A DNA stretch of 64,000 bases from Scleropages formosus (GCF_900964775.1 NC_041806.1:39389638-39453637), one strand, 5' to 3'. Numbered from the stretch's first letter, positions 12,789-25,241 are shown. Notes: generated by a model not told the origin, from the sequence alone. Made by a program: numbers and translations.

Positions 12789-12999
12789 TTTCAGAACCGC
12801 TTGTCCCATACGGGGTCGTGGGGAACCAGAGCCTAACCCGGCAACTCAGGGCGTAAGGCCAGAGGGGGAGGGGACACACCCAGGACAGGACGCCAGTCCG
12901 TCGCAAGGCACCCCAAGCGGCATTCGAACCCCAGACCCACCGGAGAGCAGGACCCGGTCCAACCCACTGCGCTACTGCGCCTCCCCTAGATTGTGAACA
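12745..12999 (-). repeat. tRNA-derived SINE, family A, with 10-bp TSD
   Basis: Minus-strand copy at 12755-12989, starting with (CA)n, then CAGAACCGCTTGTCCC, and ending in the tRNA-like head (CCCACTGCGCTACTGCGCC). The duplication ATTGTGAACA is at 12745-12754 and 12990-12999. Confidence 0.9.
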
Positions 13000-14235
13000 T
13001 GTCTGAACAATTACAAAATAGAGCTTCCTTAAAGTCTTTCAACACAATCTATAAGACAAAATGTTTAAAAAGTAACATGTAGAAGAAATCAACAGAATTA
13101 GAGAATTTAAATATGCAGATGAAAAGAAAATGGAAAGGGTAAATCATTAGAACTAGAGAAATGTGTTATATATATATATATATGTAATATTTCCAGGATG
13201 ATATTTATTATTTTATCATATTATATTCCTGAATTATTCTACCAAATGGCTATGGCTTACTTGTTTCCATCACTGATGCTTAAATCACTTTTCCACATTC
13301 CTCCCCGAAGGTCCTGATTGTCAGGTTTTTCCAAGAATGATAAAGACGAGCATAACTCTGCAGTCATGACAGCAATGTCTGATGCTCGTTTAACAGGGAA
13401 TGTACATTTCACTTTCTTCTAAAGTCAAAAAGTGTTGTAACGAAACCTGAAAATTTGACAGGGACTACCCGTGGTTCTCATTCGTCTGGCGTGAAATCTG
13501 TAAAACTGACAGGGGATGTACAGTTTGCATTCTTCTAATTGGAAACATACCAAAACAAAATTTATGCTGATGATGTACATGCACACATCACGCACAGGAG
13601 TCTTGCACAATTTGCAGAGTTGTAGAAGTCATCTTAAACCAACAACTTGCTGTCCCTTCAAAAACGGGTGAAAAAAAAGCCCTGCGTATGTATGTTGTTG
13701 GTGTAACATTTCTTTACAAAAAGTTAACACCTGTTTCTTCAAGGCTGTTTCTGATACTCGATGAAAAAGTTGTTTTGCGTCATTCGTCAGAAGTCAGAAG
13801 CTTTAACCGTATTTCACACAGACACTACGCCGAGATGTTCTCCCTGAAATCCCAGCCGCAGTCTTCACTTTTTACTGAACCAACTGAAATATAAGCAAGT
13901 GCTTAGCTCTAAGGGAGGAGTGAAGCACAGTGTAGTAATTTGTCACACTTATAGTTATTTAGTGATATTCGTTTAAGGAATATGCATACTGTACAGCAAT
14001 CATCATCAAGTAAAAATATTGCTGAAAAAAATGAGTACATATGTTCTATTTTCTCTGATCTGTGTGTTAGGTCCATGATAGAGTGTCATCTCATCCATCG
14101 CATACATGTTCTTCCTCATCTTATGTTCAGTAATAGGCTCTGAACCACCATGATCCTAACAAGGACCAGCACTTAACATGGATGAGCAAATGAGTTTGTT
14201 TCAGGTGTTCTGAACAGACAAGTTTCAGTTTTGAA
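13000..14235. other. Intergenic DNA, no gene seen
   Basis: AT-rich. There is an (AT)n run near 13157-13184. At about 13391, 13454 and 13506 a diverged phrase 'ACAGGG' plus downstream CATTCTTCTAA recurs, perhaps a decayed tandem repeat. At about 14060-14190 there is a fragment of the family D SINE 3' part (TAATAGGCTCTGAACC). Confidence 0.4.
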
Positions 14236-14432
14236 TTTAGTCATTTAGCTGATGCTTTTCTGCAAAGCAGCTTATAATTTTATTTATCCATTTGTATAGC
14301 TGGGTAACTTTACTGGAGCAATTTAAGGTAAGTACTTTGCTCAAGGGTACTACAGATGGAGGTGGGGATTGAAGCTGCAACTTTTGGGTCTGAAGGTAGT
14401 GACACTAACCACTACACTACCAGCTGTCCCTG
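14236..14432 (-). repeat. tRNA-derived SINE, family B
   Basis: Minus-strand copy from tail (CATTTAGCTGATGCTTTTC) through the middle (GGAGCAATTTAAGGTAAG, CTCAAGGGTACTACAG) to the head (CTAACCACTACACTACCAGC). An (ATG)n microsatellite follows at 14443-14466. Confidence 0.8.
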
Positions 14433-14466
14433 TTGTGTTTTACTGATGATGATGATGATGATGATG

Positions 14467-14750
14467 TGTGTGGATGTGCCAGCTGGTCAAACCAAGCTCT
14501 TAGCAACCACTCACATGGTTTTCTAGGCAAGGGAAGAAAGTAGTTGTTTGGGAAGTGGTTTGCTAGCACCTTCTTCTATTTATGTCTGGTAGTGTAAATG
14601 TGCCAACTCTTCACACCCTGAGCCAGACTTAAAGCCAAGCCCACCAAGCAGTTCAGGATCTGCGAGGCACCAGGTTTACCTGCTGTGCTCTTTACTGGTA
14701 CCACTATGTTACTGCGAAACCACAGTGAACATGGTATGCAAGAATTAAAA
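14467..14750 (-). repeat. Unclassified interspersed repeat
   Basis: The stretch with GGTTTTCTAGGCAAGGGAAG and GGAAGTGGTTTGCTAGC resembles a dispersed vertebrate repeat with the phrase 'TTTCTAGGCAAGG...GGTTTGCCA'. It ends with a tRNA-like region in reverse orientation. The family is not certain. Confidence 0.35.
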
Positions 14751-14751
14751 G

Positions 14752-14962
14752 AGGACGGTTGGTAGTATAATGGTTAGAGCTTCTGCCTTTAGACCCAAAG
14801 GTTGCAGGTTTGATCTCCTGTTGTGGTATACCTTTGAGCAAACTACTTACCCTAAAATTGCTCTAGTAAAGTCATCCAGCTGTATAAAGGGGTAAATAAT
14901 TGTAAATACTTTCACATTATAAGTCAATCTGGAGAAAAGGATCAGCTCAATGGATTAATGTC
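14752..14962 (+). repeat. tRNA-derived SINE, family B
   Basis: Head GTAGTATAATGGTTAGAGC, B-box region GGTTGCAGGTTTGATC, middle ATTGCTCTAGTAAAG, tail ATCAGCTCAATGGATTAATG. Moderately diverged. A (CA)n run lies downstream at about 15139-15176. Confidence 0.75.
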
Positions 14963-15143
14963 AAAACTATGCTGTACTATGTCCACATTGAACAGATTAT
15001 GACATAAGATTCAATGTTTTTACATAATCTACTCAACAGTTAAATAATCAACTGAAAAAGACTTTGAAATTCCAGACATACCTCAGATGCTACTAGAGTT
15101 AGAAACATCAGAGATGAAAAAGATTTCTCGAGTACCTACACAC

Positions 15144-15176
<33 letters not shown>

Positions 15177-18071
15177 TTCACATGTGTGCACGTACAGATC
15201 TTTGTCTGGTCTGGCAAGTTTATCCACTCTTCTTTTACCAAAGATCGAAATTAGGCTCACGCAGGGGAATTTTCACAGAAAGATGAAAATCCCCTTCCTC
15301 CCTTCATCATCATCACTCTCATTATCATCTCCTCCTTAAACCTTTTTCCAGAATAACCAGCTTCTGAAAGCGATACTGGTACATGCGTTCTTTATGCATC
15401 TGCAGGGTTTAAAAGCACCTTCCATTGTTAACCTACCCTGCAGACGCTTTACATCCAAGGAACACCATGCCCTCTCGTCTGCTCACATGGGCTCTAGGGT
15501 CCTGCTTGCTGCTGGCTGCCAGGGGCTGCTTCGGCTCCTCGGCACCCATCTGTGGAGTACAGGCGCCCGGAGACATTTTGATAGGCATCCTTCAACCATG
15601 TCACACCAAAGTAGAGGGCTTGGACAGTCGGACACAACCCCAAGGCTTCAGTTGTACAGAGTGAGCACAGAATTAACCCCACTATGGTGAATTTTTACTC
15701 TGTGAACCGACTGTTTGCAGATTTGACTTTTTTTGCATCTGATAATTTTTCATAATTCATACAGTTAGACTTTGGAAAAGTAAAAATATCAGTATTAATC
15801 AAAAAATGGACAAGGAATACATTTCTATACATCACCTAAAAGTTTTTTTTAAAGTTTTATATATTCAGTTGCATACAGTATACACATTGTTATCTGAGAG
15901 AAAAAAAAAGTCACACATAATTGGTCTCAGTTTTTCATTATGCATAATTCTGGACATGTACTACCAGTTTTTAATACACAGTTATTGTTATAAATGGCAG
16001 TACATCTATTACATACTGGACATTAATTTAATTATATTAATTTCTGATATTTAAATATGTTAAATGTATATTATGAATGCGCAAACATTTTAAAAAGTCA
16101 CTGTATCGTTCTACTGGTTGTGTTTTTTTTTTTCAGTTTTGACTTGATAATGTTTGTGGAAATCTTGGCTGCCATTCACACCATCAACATGCTTAATGAC
16201 TCTGGCTTCCTCCCCAATATGCGGTGGGGCTATGTTGTCTGTGACACCTGCTCTGATGCCACAAAAGCTGTCATGAACGCTGAATAGCTGCTCTCTGTCA
16301 ACGGGTCGCTGCCAGTCCAAAGTGACCTCACCGACTACCGGCCACCAGTCAAGGTGGTCATCGGAGGGCGCTTCTCAGAGGAGTCCATTCCTGTCTCCAA
16401 GTTACTAGGAGTCTACCTGGTACCTCAGGTGAACCTATGAGAAAAATTATCAAAAATCACTTATTTGGCAGACACTGATATCATTGGTGAAATTTAATCT
16501 CTCCTTACTTTTTCATAATAATTTCAAATGCTTTATATCAAAGGTCATTCCGCTCAGATAACTGGTGAAAGGTCACCCCACTCCTTGAGCGGGCATAGTT
16601 ACGGATCGCTGTCTCCTGCGTCTGTTTAATATGCCGTAAGTTACTGCTTGTTTATCGGAACTATTGCTGGGATTCGGTTACAAAGCAGGAAACATGCTGA
16701 ACAGGGTGTCTGTCACAAAGCATGTTCTTAGATATATCTCTGGAGGATGGGAATAAATAATGATCAAAATAGCACATTTTACAACTATAGTGAATCAATC
16801 ATTCCATCAAATCAATATGTATCTCCATAGAGCCTTGAGCACCATGTCTCTTTTTTCCTTGTTGGTAGATCTTTGTATCATACCTTCTCTTCAGTTCACT
16901 GCATTGGCTGTATTTCACACTTAGTTTCAATTTTCAAAAATACCAACGTGAATACCAAAAATCTGCAATGAATCTCTCTATGCTATCAACATGCAGATCA
17001 GCAGCACATCCTCTGCATCCATTCTAAGTGATAAGACTCGCTACCCATCCTTCGTGCGCACCATTCCCAGCGATGTGCATCAGACCCGGGCCCTGGCCAA
17101 ACTGATGTCCCGCTTTGGCTGGGATTGGATTGCTGTGGTGTCTGGAGATGATGAATACAGCAAGTCAGCCCTTGAAAGCTTCCTACTCAATGCCAAGGAA
17201 ACAAATCTGTGTGTAGATTTCCAGGAGATCATACCACACTATTTGGACAACAGCCAGAGCAAACCGCGGATCAAGGAGGTGGCAAAACGGAACCGCTCCT
17301 CTACAGCCCAGGTGGTGCTGGTCATCTTGAAAGGGCAGCTGGTGGAGCAGCTCTTCCAGGAAATGCTAAGAACCAACACTAGTCGGATCTGGGTTGCCAG
17401 TGACTCCTGGTCCATGGACCGACCCCTTGCCAACATGGAGGGCATCACTAAGGTAGGGGATATTTTTGGCTTCACCTTTATGACAGGGAAGAACCCCGGG
17501 TTTGAGCAGTACCTGCAGAAGCTATCACCTGCCCCAGGCACAGTGAACCGCTACATTGAGGAGTACAAACAACTGAGGTTCAACTGTACCCCAGAGCTTC
17601 TCGAATATTAAGAATGCCTAGAAAAACACCCTCAAGCCTCCTGTTCCCTCCCTGAATCTCAAAAGTACAAGTCCCTTCAGGCCTGCAGCTTGCCTGACCC
17701 CCAACAAGCTGACGATGACTTCATTGTGCGCAGCGTGGACCTGACACGAGCGTACGGCAAGAGGCTGGCAGTGTGGGCCATAGCTCATGCCGTGAAGCGC
17801 CTGTTGAAGTGTAATGAGACAAACTGTGAAGGGGACAAGGACTTTCTCCTTTAAATATTTTTGCTAATTGCGTCAGAAAATTGAAAAAAAACCAGTACTG
17901 TCACTGAAGTCAATCCATTTCCGGTTCTGCTGCTGTGCCAAAACTAGTTCTTGCATGGCAGGTTTTTTTTAAAATAAGAACCCCAAGTGCTGACAACCTG
18001 TTGTGTATGCTAGTTTCTGTTTCCTAAATTCTTAAAGCTCTAAATTAATCATGAACTTAATTATTCTTCTC

Positions 18072-18330
18072 TGAACTGCTGGTGGGGGGTGCGGTGGCAC
18101 AGTGGCGCAGTGGGTTGGACTGGGTCCTGCTCTCCGGTGGGTCTGGGGTTTAAGTCCCCCTTGGGGTGCCTTGCGATGGACTGGCGTCCCATCCTGGGCG
18201 TGTTCCCTCCCCCTCCGGCCTTGCGCCCTGTGTTGCCGGGTAGGCTCTGGTTCCCCGTGACCCTGTATGGGACAAACGGTTCAGAAAGTGTGTGTGCGTG
18301 TGTGTGTGTGTGTGTGTGTGAACTGCTGGT
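18072..18330 (+). repeat. tRNA-derived SINE, family A, with 12-bp TSD
   Basis: Copy at 18084-18318 with the duplication TGAACTGCTGGT at 18072-18083 and 18319-18330. The A-box region carries a short internal duplication (GGCACAGTGGCGCAGTGGG), shared with the copy at 36593, so the two may be a subfamily. It lies in the receptor pseudogene. Confidence 0.92.
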
Positions 18331-19119
18331 TAAATGAATTGAAATAAGAAGGAAAACATTAGCTTTGCGCTAATTGCCATTTTTTTACAGCATTAAACTA
18401 CATTTGTGTTTGGAGCAAACGTCATTTTCAATATTTAACAGCTTTGTTAAAACAGCATGAATTCAGTTTCATGTTATTGGAAAAGTATGGTTTAATATGG
18501 ATTTTAGAGAGGGATTTAGCTAGACAACTGTTAAGTAATGACAGAAAAATTCAGAGCCTAGATGAGACAAAAGCAAGAACACTCAGCTTGTCATCCTGGC
18601 CAGGTACATTTAGACATGTCTGTCATTGTCTTCAACTGATACAAAATTTTCATAAATAACTTCCAATTCTCTCATCACTTTTTTTAGCTTTTGCATGAAC
18701 TTAAAAAAGTCAATTTTACCCTGGACAACAACCAGTTCTACTTTGATGAGTTTGGCAACTTTGTCACTGGTTATGACCTTGTCATGTGGAAAATTGCTGG
18801 CAGCAGACGAGAAATCAAAGTGGTGGGACAGTATCACCTGAAAACAGAAGATGTGATGGTCAATGAGGGTGCCATCATTTGGGGAACACCTAACAACGTG
18901 GTCTGTAAAACCTAAGAACACTGTTTTTGTTCAGTAATTCATCAGTAAAACTCTGGCATTCATTAATTTCTACTTTTATGAGGCCAGATTAGCTATAGCC
19001 AACAAGGGTGGGGATGCAACTGTATCCTGGTTTGCACTATGATAAATGGTCAAAGATATCAAGTGTATGCTTTTTATTATGGTTAATGATTATGGTTTGC
19101 ATAATATCGTTATGCACAT

Positions 19120-19462
19120 CATCCATGCATTTTCAACATCCGCTTGCCTTGTTCAGGGCTGCGGGGGGTCCGGAGCCAATTCTGAAATCAGTGAGCACAA
19201 GGCGGGGGGGGTACAGCCAGGATGGGATGTCAGTCAATCACAGAATAGAGCTACACAGACACATACACTCACCCAGTCACATTATATGGGCAATTTCGCA
19301 TTTCCGATCCACCTGAACTGTGTGTTTTTGAACTGTGGGAGGAAATCAGAGCACCCACAGGAAACCCACCAAAACACAAAGAGAACATGTAAACTCCACA
19401 AACTGAGCTAGACTGGAACCTACACCAGAACAGCCTAGGTGTTGTGAGGCAGCAGCACTTAA
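19120..19462 (-). repeat. tRNA-derived SINE, family D (V-SINE/HE1-like)
   Basis: Minus-strand copy. The start is TCCATGCATTTTCAACATCCGC with GGGGTCCGGAGCC. The body has GGGCAATTTCGC and GAACTGTGGGAGGAAATC. The head region GTGTTGTGAGGCAGCAGC is an inverted tRNA-like part. The sequence follows a consensus common in fish, though I cannot fix its name. It lies in the receptor pseudogene intron. Confidence 0.65.
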
Positions 19463-20950
19463 ACATGTCATAACTATAGAATTTTATAATATTATATAAT
19501 TATTGTTTCAAAAGACAGACTTTTCTTGGTCCATCCGATAGGTGCCGGAGTCCAGGTGTTCCCAGCCATGCCCTCATGGGACAATGAAAAACATAGTGAA
19601 TGTGTCCTGCTGCTATGACTGTATCAGATGCCCAATGGGCACCTACTCTGATGCCTCAGGTGAGTCTTGAATTAAAAGATATTGACTTTTTATTACTTTT
19701 TTAGTCATTAAATGAAAGAAATAATTATTTTGAAAACTTAGTGTAGTTTTAATCAAAAACTAACTACTAACTATTTACACTAGGAACAACAGTTGTCAGT
19801 ATTTGCATCACAACATTTTCCCTGACAATCTGTTTATGACCTTTTACCAGCTCATGAATGCGTGAGCTGCCCAAACAATACGTGGTCAGAGCCGGGGTCT
19901 GTCCAGTGCACACCAAGAACTGAGAAATACTTCAAATGGCATGAAGCATTCACCATAACCCTACTAGTAGCAGCAGCACTGGGGGAGCTGCTATTGTTGG
20001 TCATCTTCATTATCTTCTTATGGTACAGAGAAACCCCAGCAGTAAAAGTTGCTGGTGGCAACTTGGCTTATACCATGATAGCTGGATTGAGTATCAGCTT
20101 TGGAAGCTCTGTGCTCTTTTTGGGCAGACCCAACAACCATCTCTGCAAAGCCCAGCAGACCATGTATGGCATGGGGTTTACTCTCTGCATTACCTGCATC
20201 CTAGTCAAGGCCTTCCGCACATACTTAGTCTTCCTCTTTGACCCTGGCAGACAGCACAGGCTGAAAAGGCTGTACAAGCCACTGGCCATTGTTGTCCTTG
20301 GCACTGCAGTTCAGGCACTCATTTGCATTCTGCGGCTGATCTTTGATTCTCCAAAGGTGGATGAAAAGACCTCAGACCAAAGCATGGAGATCCTGATCCA
20401 GTGTGTGAGTTCCAACATCGGTTTTGGTATTATGCTCAGCTACATTGCACTGCTGGCCTTCATATGTTTCTTGCTGGCCTTAACTGGCAGAAAAGCCCCA
20501 GGCCGGTACCATGAGACCGGCTACATCATTTTCAGCATGCTCATCTTTCTGTTTGTGTGGGTGTGTTTCATTCCTGTCTATGTCACTGTAAGCCACGAGC
20601 GTGCTGGTGTTGAAGCAGCAGCTATCCTGGTATCCACTTATGGGATAATTTTCTGCCACTTTGTTCCTAACCTCTATATAATCATTTTCAAGCGAAGCAC
20701 TAACAATATACAGAGTTACCTGGAGGGGATGCGGCAAGCTGTGTCTCACAGCTCACCCTTGAGTTCAGAGGACATCACACCTTCCACAGAGTCAGGAGAC
20801 ACTAGTGCTCCCTCCTATCCAATGAACGTCACTGCCTCTATGAACTGTGCAACTGAATACTCAGCATCAGCAGTGACCCTTAGCCATGCTGCTACAGAGA
20901 GCCCAGCCCTACACCCTCCATGCCCAGAGACTGATTTACCAAATCTTTAA

Positions 20951-21455
20951 AGATGAGGAACCATAGCCACTCCCTCTAGGGAGACCTTGACCTGCAGCAT
21001 TCATGGAGATGTCTCTACATTCATATTTACATCACCCTTCTAAAATAAAGGTTTTTGAATTCTTCTGTGGCAGAAATACATTTTGATCAAATTTTACTTC
21101 CAATTTTCACTTTTTAAAATTTCAAATAAATATGAATACATGTGTATTGAATGAGAAAACATTTTTCATTTAAAAGCATTAAAATAACAGTTGTTTTAAG
21201 CAGGGTTTTACTCTGCATTATATGCACCACAATTTATGTATTATATATACTTAGTTAATATTTTAATTCTGAAATTGATACTTCATACTGTTGTCTCAAA
21301 AATAGCTAATAAAATTTATTTTCTTATAGTAGGCTTGTTTGTCCAATTCTTTATAGTGTGTTTTTGTCTCTCAGGCTCTATTCATATACTAATATCAATA
21401 TTTTAATTATCATATAATAATCATTATTATACTTGTTAATAATCCTTTTTTTTCC
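20951..21455. other. Receptor pseudogene 3' flank, AT-rich
   Basis: A polyadenylation signal AATAAA at 21044-21049 follows the receptor stop codon. The remainder is AT-rich and no gene is seen. Confidence 0.5.
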
Positions 21456-24400
21456 CTCCTCGAACCGCCACCTTAACATGGTGGAGGGGTTTGAGTGCCT
21501 GAATGACTCCAGGAGCTATGTTGCCTGGGGCTATATGCCCCTGGTAGGGTCTCCCATGGCAAACAGGTCCTGGGTGACAGACGAGACAAAGCGCGGTTCA
21601 AAACCCCCTTATGATGACCATCAAATCTAGGTTCTCGTTTACCCTGCCTGGTATGGGGTCACCGGGGCCCCACCCTGGAGCCAGGCCTTGGCGGGGGGCT
21701 TGTATGCGAGCGCCTGGTGGCCAGGTCTATACCCATGGGGCCTGGCCGGGCTCAGCCCAAAGCTGAGTCGCTCTTCAGTGGGCTCACCACCTGCCGGAGA
21801 GGCCATAAGGGGCCGGTGCATTGTGATTTGGGCGGTGGTCGGGGCCGAGTGCCTGGCCGACCCAAACCTCGGGCGCCAACTCTGGCTTTTGGGACTTGGA
21901 ATGTCACCTCACTGGCAGGGAAGGAGCCTGAGCTAGTGCAGGAGGTTGAGAGATACCGTCTAGATATAGTTGGGCTCACTTCTACTCACAGCTTGGGTTC
22001 TAGAACCACTCTTCTCGACCAAGGGTGGACTCTCCACTATTCTGGCGTTGCCCAGGGTGAGAGGCGGCGGGCAGGTGTGGGCTTATTAATAGCCCCGCAG
22101 TTCAGCCGCCATGTGTTGGAGCCTACCCCGGTGAATAAGAGGGTCGTCTCCCTGTGCCTTCGGGTCAGGGAAGAGTCTCTCACTGTCGTTTGTGCTTATG
22201 CACCTGGCGGCAGTGCAGAGTACCCGACCTTTTTAGAGTCCCTGGGGGGCGTGCTGGAAAGCGCTCCCACTGGGGACTCTGTCGTTCTACTGGGGTACTT
22301 TAACGCCCACGTGGGCAGTGACAGTGACACCTGGAGGGGCGTGATTGGGAGGAACGGCCTCCCTGATCTGAACCTGAGCGGTGAGTTGTTATTGGATTTC
22401 TGTGCTAGTCACGGTTTGTCCATAACGAACACCATGTTCATGCATAAGGGTGTCCATCAGTGCACTTGGCACCAGGACACCCTAGGTCGGAGGTCGATGA
22501 TCGACTTTGTAGTCGTTTCTTCTGATCTTCGGCCATATGTCTTGGACACTCAGGTGAAGAGAGGGGCTGAGCTGTCAACTGATCACCACCTGGTGGTGAG
22601 TTGGATTCGATGGCGGGGGAAAAAGCTGGACAAACCTGGCAGGCCCAAACGCATAGTGAGGGTCTGTTGGGAACGTTTGGCGGAGGCCCCTGTCAGAGAG
22701 GTCTTCAACTCCCACCTCCGACAGAGCTTCAACCAGGTCCCGAGGGAGACTGGGGACATTGAGTCCGAATGGACTATGTTCCACACCTTCATTGTCGGGG
22801 TGGCGGTTCGGAGCTGCGGTCATAAAGTTTCCGGCGCCTGTCGCGGCGGCAATCCCCGAACACGGTGGTGGACACCGGAGGTAAGTGATGCCGTCAAGCT
22901 GAAGAAGAAGTTCTATCGGGCCCGGCTGGCTCATGGGACTCCTGAAGCAGCTGATGGGTACCGGCGGGCCAGACGGAACGCGGCTCTGGCAGTCGCCGTG
23001 GCAAAAACTCGGGCCTGGGAGGAGTTCGGTGAGGCCATGGAGGAAGACTTTCGGTCGGCCTCAAAGAGATTCTGGCAAACCGTCCGGCGACTCGAAAGGG
23101 GGAAGCAGTGTTCCTCCAACACTGTTTACAGTGGAAGTGGTGCGCTGCTGACCTCAACTGAGGATGTCCTCGGGCAGTGGAAGGAGTACTTTGAGGATCT
23201 CCTCAATCCCTCCGACACACCTCCCGTAGAGGAAGCTGAGGCTGGGGACTTGGAGGGGGACTCGTCCATTACCCTGGCTGAAGTTGCTGAGGTAGTCAAA
23301 AAACTCCTCGGTGGCAAGGCTCCGGGGGTGGATGAGATCCGCCCCGAGTTTCTCAAGTCTTCGGATGTTGTGGGGCTGTCTTGGCTGACACGCCTCTGCA
23401 GCATTGCGTGGAGCTCAGGAATGGTGCCTTTGGACTGGCAGACTGGGGTGGTGGTCCCCCTTTTTAAGAAGGGAGACCGGAGATTGTGTTCCAACTATAG
23501 GGGGATCACACTCCTTAGGCTCCCTGGGAAAGACTATGCCGGGGTACTGGAGAGGAGAATCCGACCGATAGTCGAACCTCGGATCCAGGAGGAGCAATGC
23601 TGTTTTCGCCCTGCCCGTGGAACACTGGACCAGCTCTATACCCTCACTAGGGTGTTGGAGGGTTCATGGGAGTTTGCCCAACCAGTCCATATGTGTTTTT
23701 GTGGACCTGGAGAAGGCATTTGACCGTGTCCTTCGTGGGATCCTGTGGGGGGGTGCTTTGGGATTATGGGGTCCAGGGCTTGCTGCTACGGGCTGTTCGT
23801 TCCCTGTATGACCGGAGCAGGAGCTTGGTTCACATTGCCGGCAGTAAGTCAGACCTGCTCCCAGTGCATGTTGGACTCCGCCAGGGCTGCCCTTTGTCAC
23901 CGATTCTGTTCATTATCTTCATGGACAGAATTTCTAGGCGCAGCCAGGGAACGGAGGGTGTCTGTTTTGGTGGCCGCAGAATCTCGTCTCTGCATTTTGC
24001 GGACGATGTGGTCCTGTTGGCTTCATCAAGCCAAGACTTGCAGCATGCACTGGGGAGGTTTTCAGCCAAGTGGGAAGCGATCGGGGATGAGAATCAGCAC
24101 CTCCAAATCCGAGGCCATGGTTCTCAGTCGGAAAAAGGTGGATTGCCCTCTCCGGGTTAGGGGGGAGTTGCTCCCTCAACTGGAGGAGTTTAAGTATTTC
24201 GGGGTCTTGTTCACAAGTGAGGGAAAAATGGAGCGGCAGGTTGACAGACGGATCGGTGCGGCGTCCGCAGTAATGCAGTCATTGTACCGGTCTGTTGTGG
24301 TGAAGAAGGAGCTGAGTCGTAAGGCAAAGCTCTCAATTTACTGGTCGATCTACGTTCCTACCCTCACTTATGGTCGTGAACTTTGGATCATGACCGAAAG

Positions 24401-24833
24401 AATGAGATCGCGGATACAAGCGGCAGAAATGAGTTTCCTCCGCGGAGTGGCTGGGCACACCCTTAGGGATAGGGTGAGGAGCTCATTCACCCGGGAGGAG
24501 CTTGGAGTAGAGCCGCTGCTCCTCCGCATCAAGAGGAGCCAGTTGAGGTGGCTTGGGCACCTGTTTCGGATGCCTCCTGGACTCCTCCCTGGTGAGGTGT
24601 TCCGGGCATGTCCCACTGGGAGGAGGCCTCGGGGCAGACCCAGGACACGTTGGAGAGACTACGTCTCCCAGCTGGCCTGGGAACGCCTTGGGGTTCCCCC
24701 AGAGGAGCTAGAGGAGGTGTGCGGGTAGAGGGAAGTCTGGGGGGCTCTGCTCGGACTACTGACCCCGCGACCCGGTCCCGGATAAGCGGAGGAAGATGGA
24801 TGGATGGATGGATGGATGGATGGATGGATGGAT
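21456..24833 (+). mobile_element. Rex3-like RTE-clade LINE, near full length, frame-broken
   Basis: Non-LTR retrotransposon: a 5' region from about 21456, an AP-type endonuclease, a reverse transcriptase, a C-terminal conserved block and a 3' end made of (GGAT)n. The first long frame, 21717-23723, covers endonuclease ([17 protein letters not shown]) and RT fingers ([33 protein letters not shown]). The RT then continues in other frames: [10 protein letters not shown] near 23700, LRQGCPLSPILFIIFMD and FADDVVLLASS at about 23870-24030, and GGELLPQLEEFKYFGVLF to GVPPEELEEV from about 24170. At least two frameshifts (near 23690 and in 23740-24110) break it. In the endonuclease the usual GDFNAHVG reads GYFNAHVG, losing a catalytic Asp. 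The bases at 23437-23456 and 23878-23901 match, as I recall them, the standard Rex3 PCR primers. The flanking duplication is unclear. Confidence 0.9.
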
Positions 24834-25047
24834 AATTGTTAATTTATAGCATGTCCTAGTTATCTTTTTGTATATCTATATACACAAAGTAGTATGTATA
24901 TGTATATATATACATGTATATCTGCATATATAATATGGATAAATGTATATATTTATATATGTATAATTTAGATACATAATATGTATACTATCTGTACATA
25001 CACAGTGCATTATGCTTGCTACTGTTGTACATACTCTATAGATATTA
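24834..25047. repeat. TA-rich low-complexity stretch
   Basis: TATATG/CATATA-rich sequence at about 24880-24990, directly after the LINE tail. No gene. Confidence 0.5.
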
Positions 25048-25241
25048 TCTGAACAGCTTGTTCCATACGGGGTCGTGGGGAGCCAGAGCCTAACCCACCA
25101 ACTCAGGGCGTTGGGTTGGATGGGGAGGGGACACACCCAGGACGGGACACCAGGCTGTCGCAAGGCACCCCAAGCGGGCCTTGAACACCAGACCCACCGG
25201 AGAGCAGGACCCAGCTAAACCCATTGTGCCACCACACCCAC
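25048..25241 (-). repeat. tRNA-derived SINE, family A, diverged
   Basis: Minus-strand copy from CTGAACAGCTTGTTCC to GTGCCACCACACCC. The (CA)n tail is missing and no clear flanking duplication is seen. Confidence 0.8.

Larger units (their letters stand above)
15467..20950 (+). pseudogene. Class C GPCR, GPRC6A / fish 5.24-receptor type, disrupted
   Basis: Members are plasma-membrane receptors with a Venus-flytrap domain that binds amino acids or cations, a cysteine-rich linker and 7TM. Exons seen: 15467-15660 (signal peptide MPSRLLTWALGSCLLLAARG), 16137-16428, 16997 to about 17855, about 18688-18897, 19542-19659 (Cys-rich, CCYDCIRCPMGTYSD) and 19851-20950 (7TM plus tail). The 7TM exon is open, with QTMYGMGFTLCITCILVKAF and FDPGRQHRLKRLYKP, closest in memory to GPRC6A. 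In-frame stops lie at 16285 (TAG), 17609 (TAA) and 17852 (TAA). The last falls where the exon-3 donor should be, and GT reads AT there. The exon-4 donor (about 18898) is weak. Elsewhere the reading frame is preserved, so inactivation looks recent. A SINE sits in intron 3. An OlfC/V2R relative is the alternative. Confidence 0.85.

Noticed and set aside
13391-13560. Three ACAGGG...TTCTTCTAA phrases as a minisatellite
   Set aside because: Spacing (about 63 and 52 bases) and sequence are too irregular to call a tandem repeat with confidence.
21425-24845. TTGTTAAT near both ends of the Rex3 copy as its target-site duplication
   Set aside because: The left match lies about 15 bases from the apparent 5' end, and the flanks are AT-rich, so an 8-base match is weak evidence.
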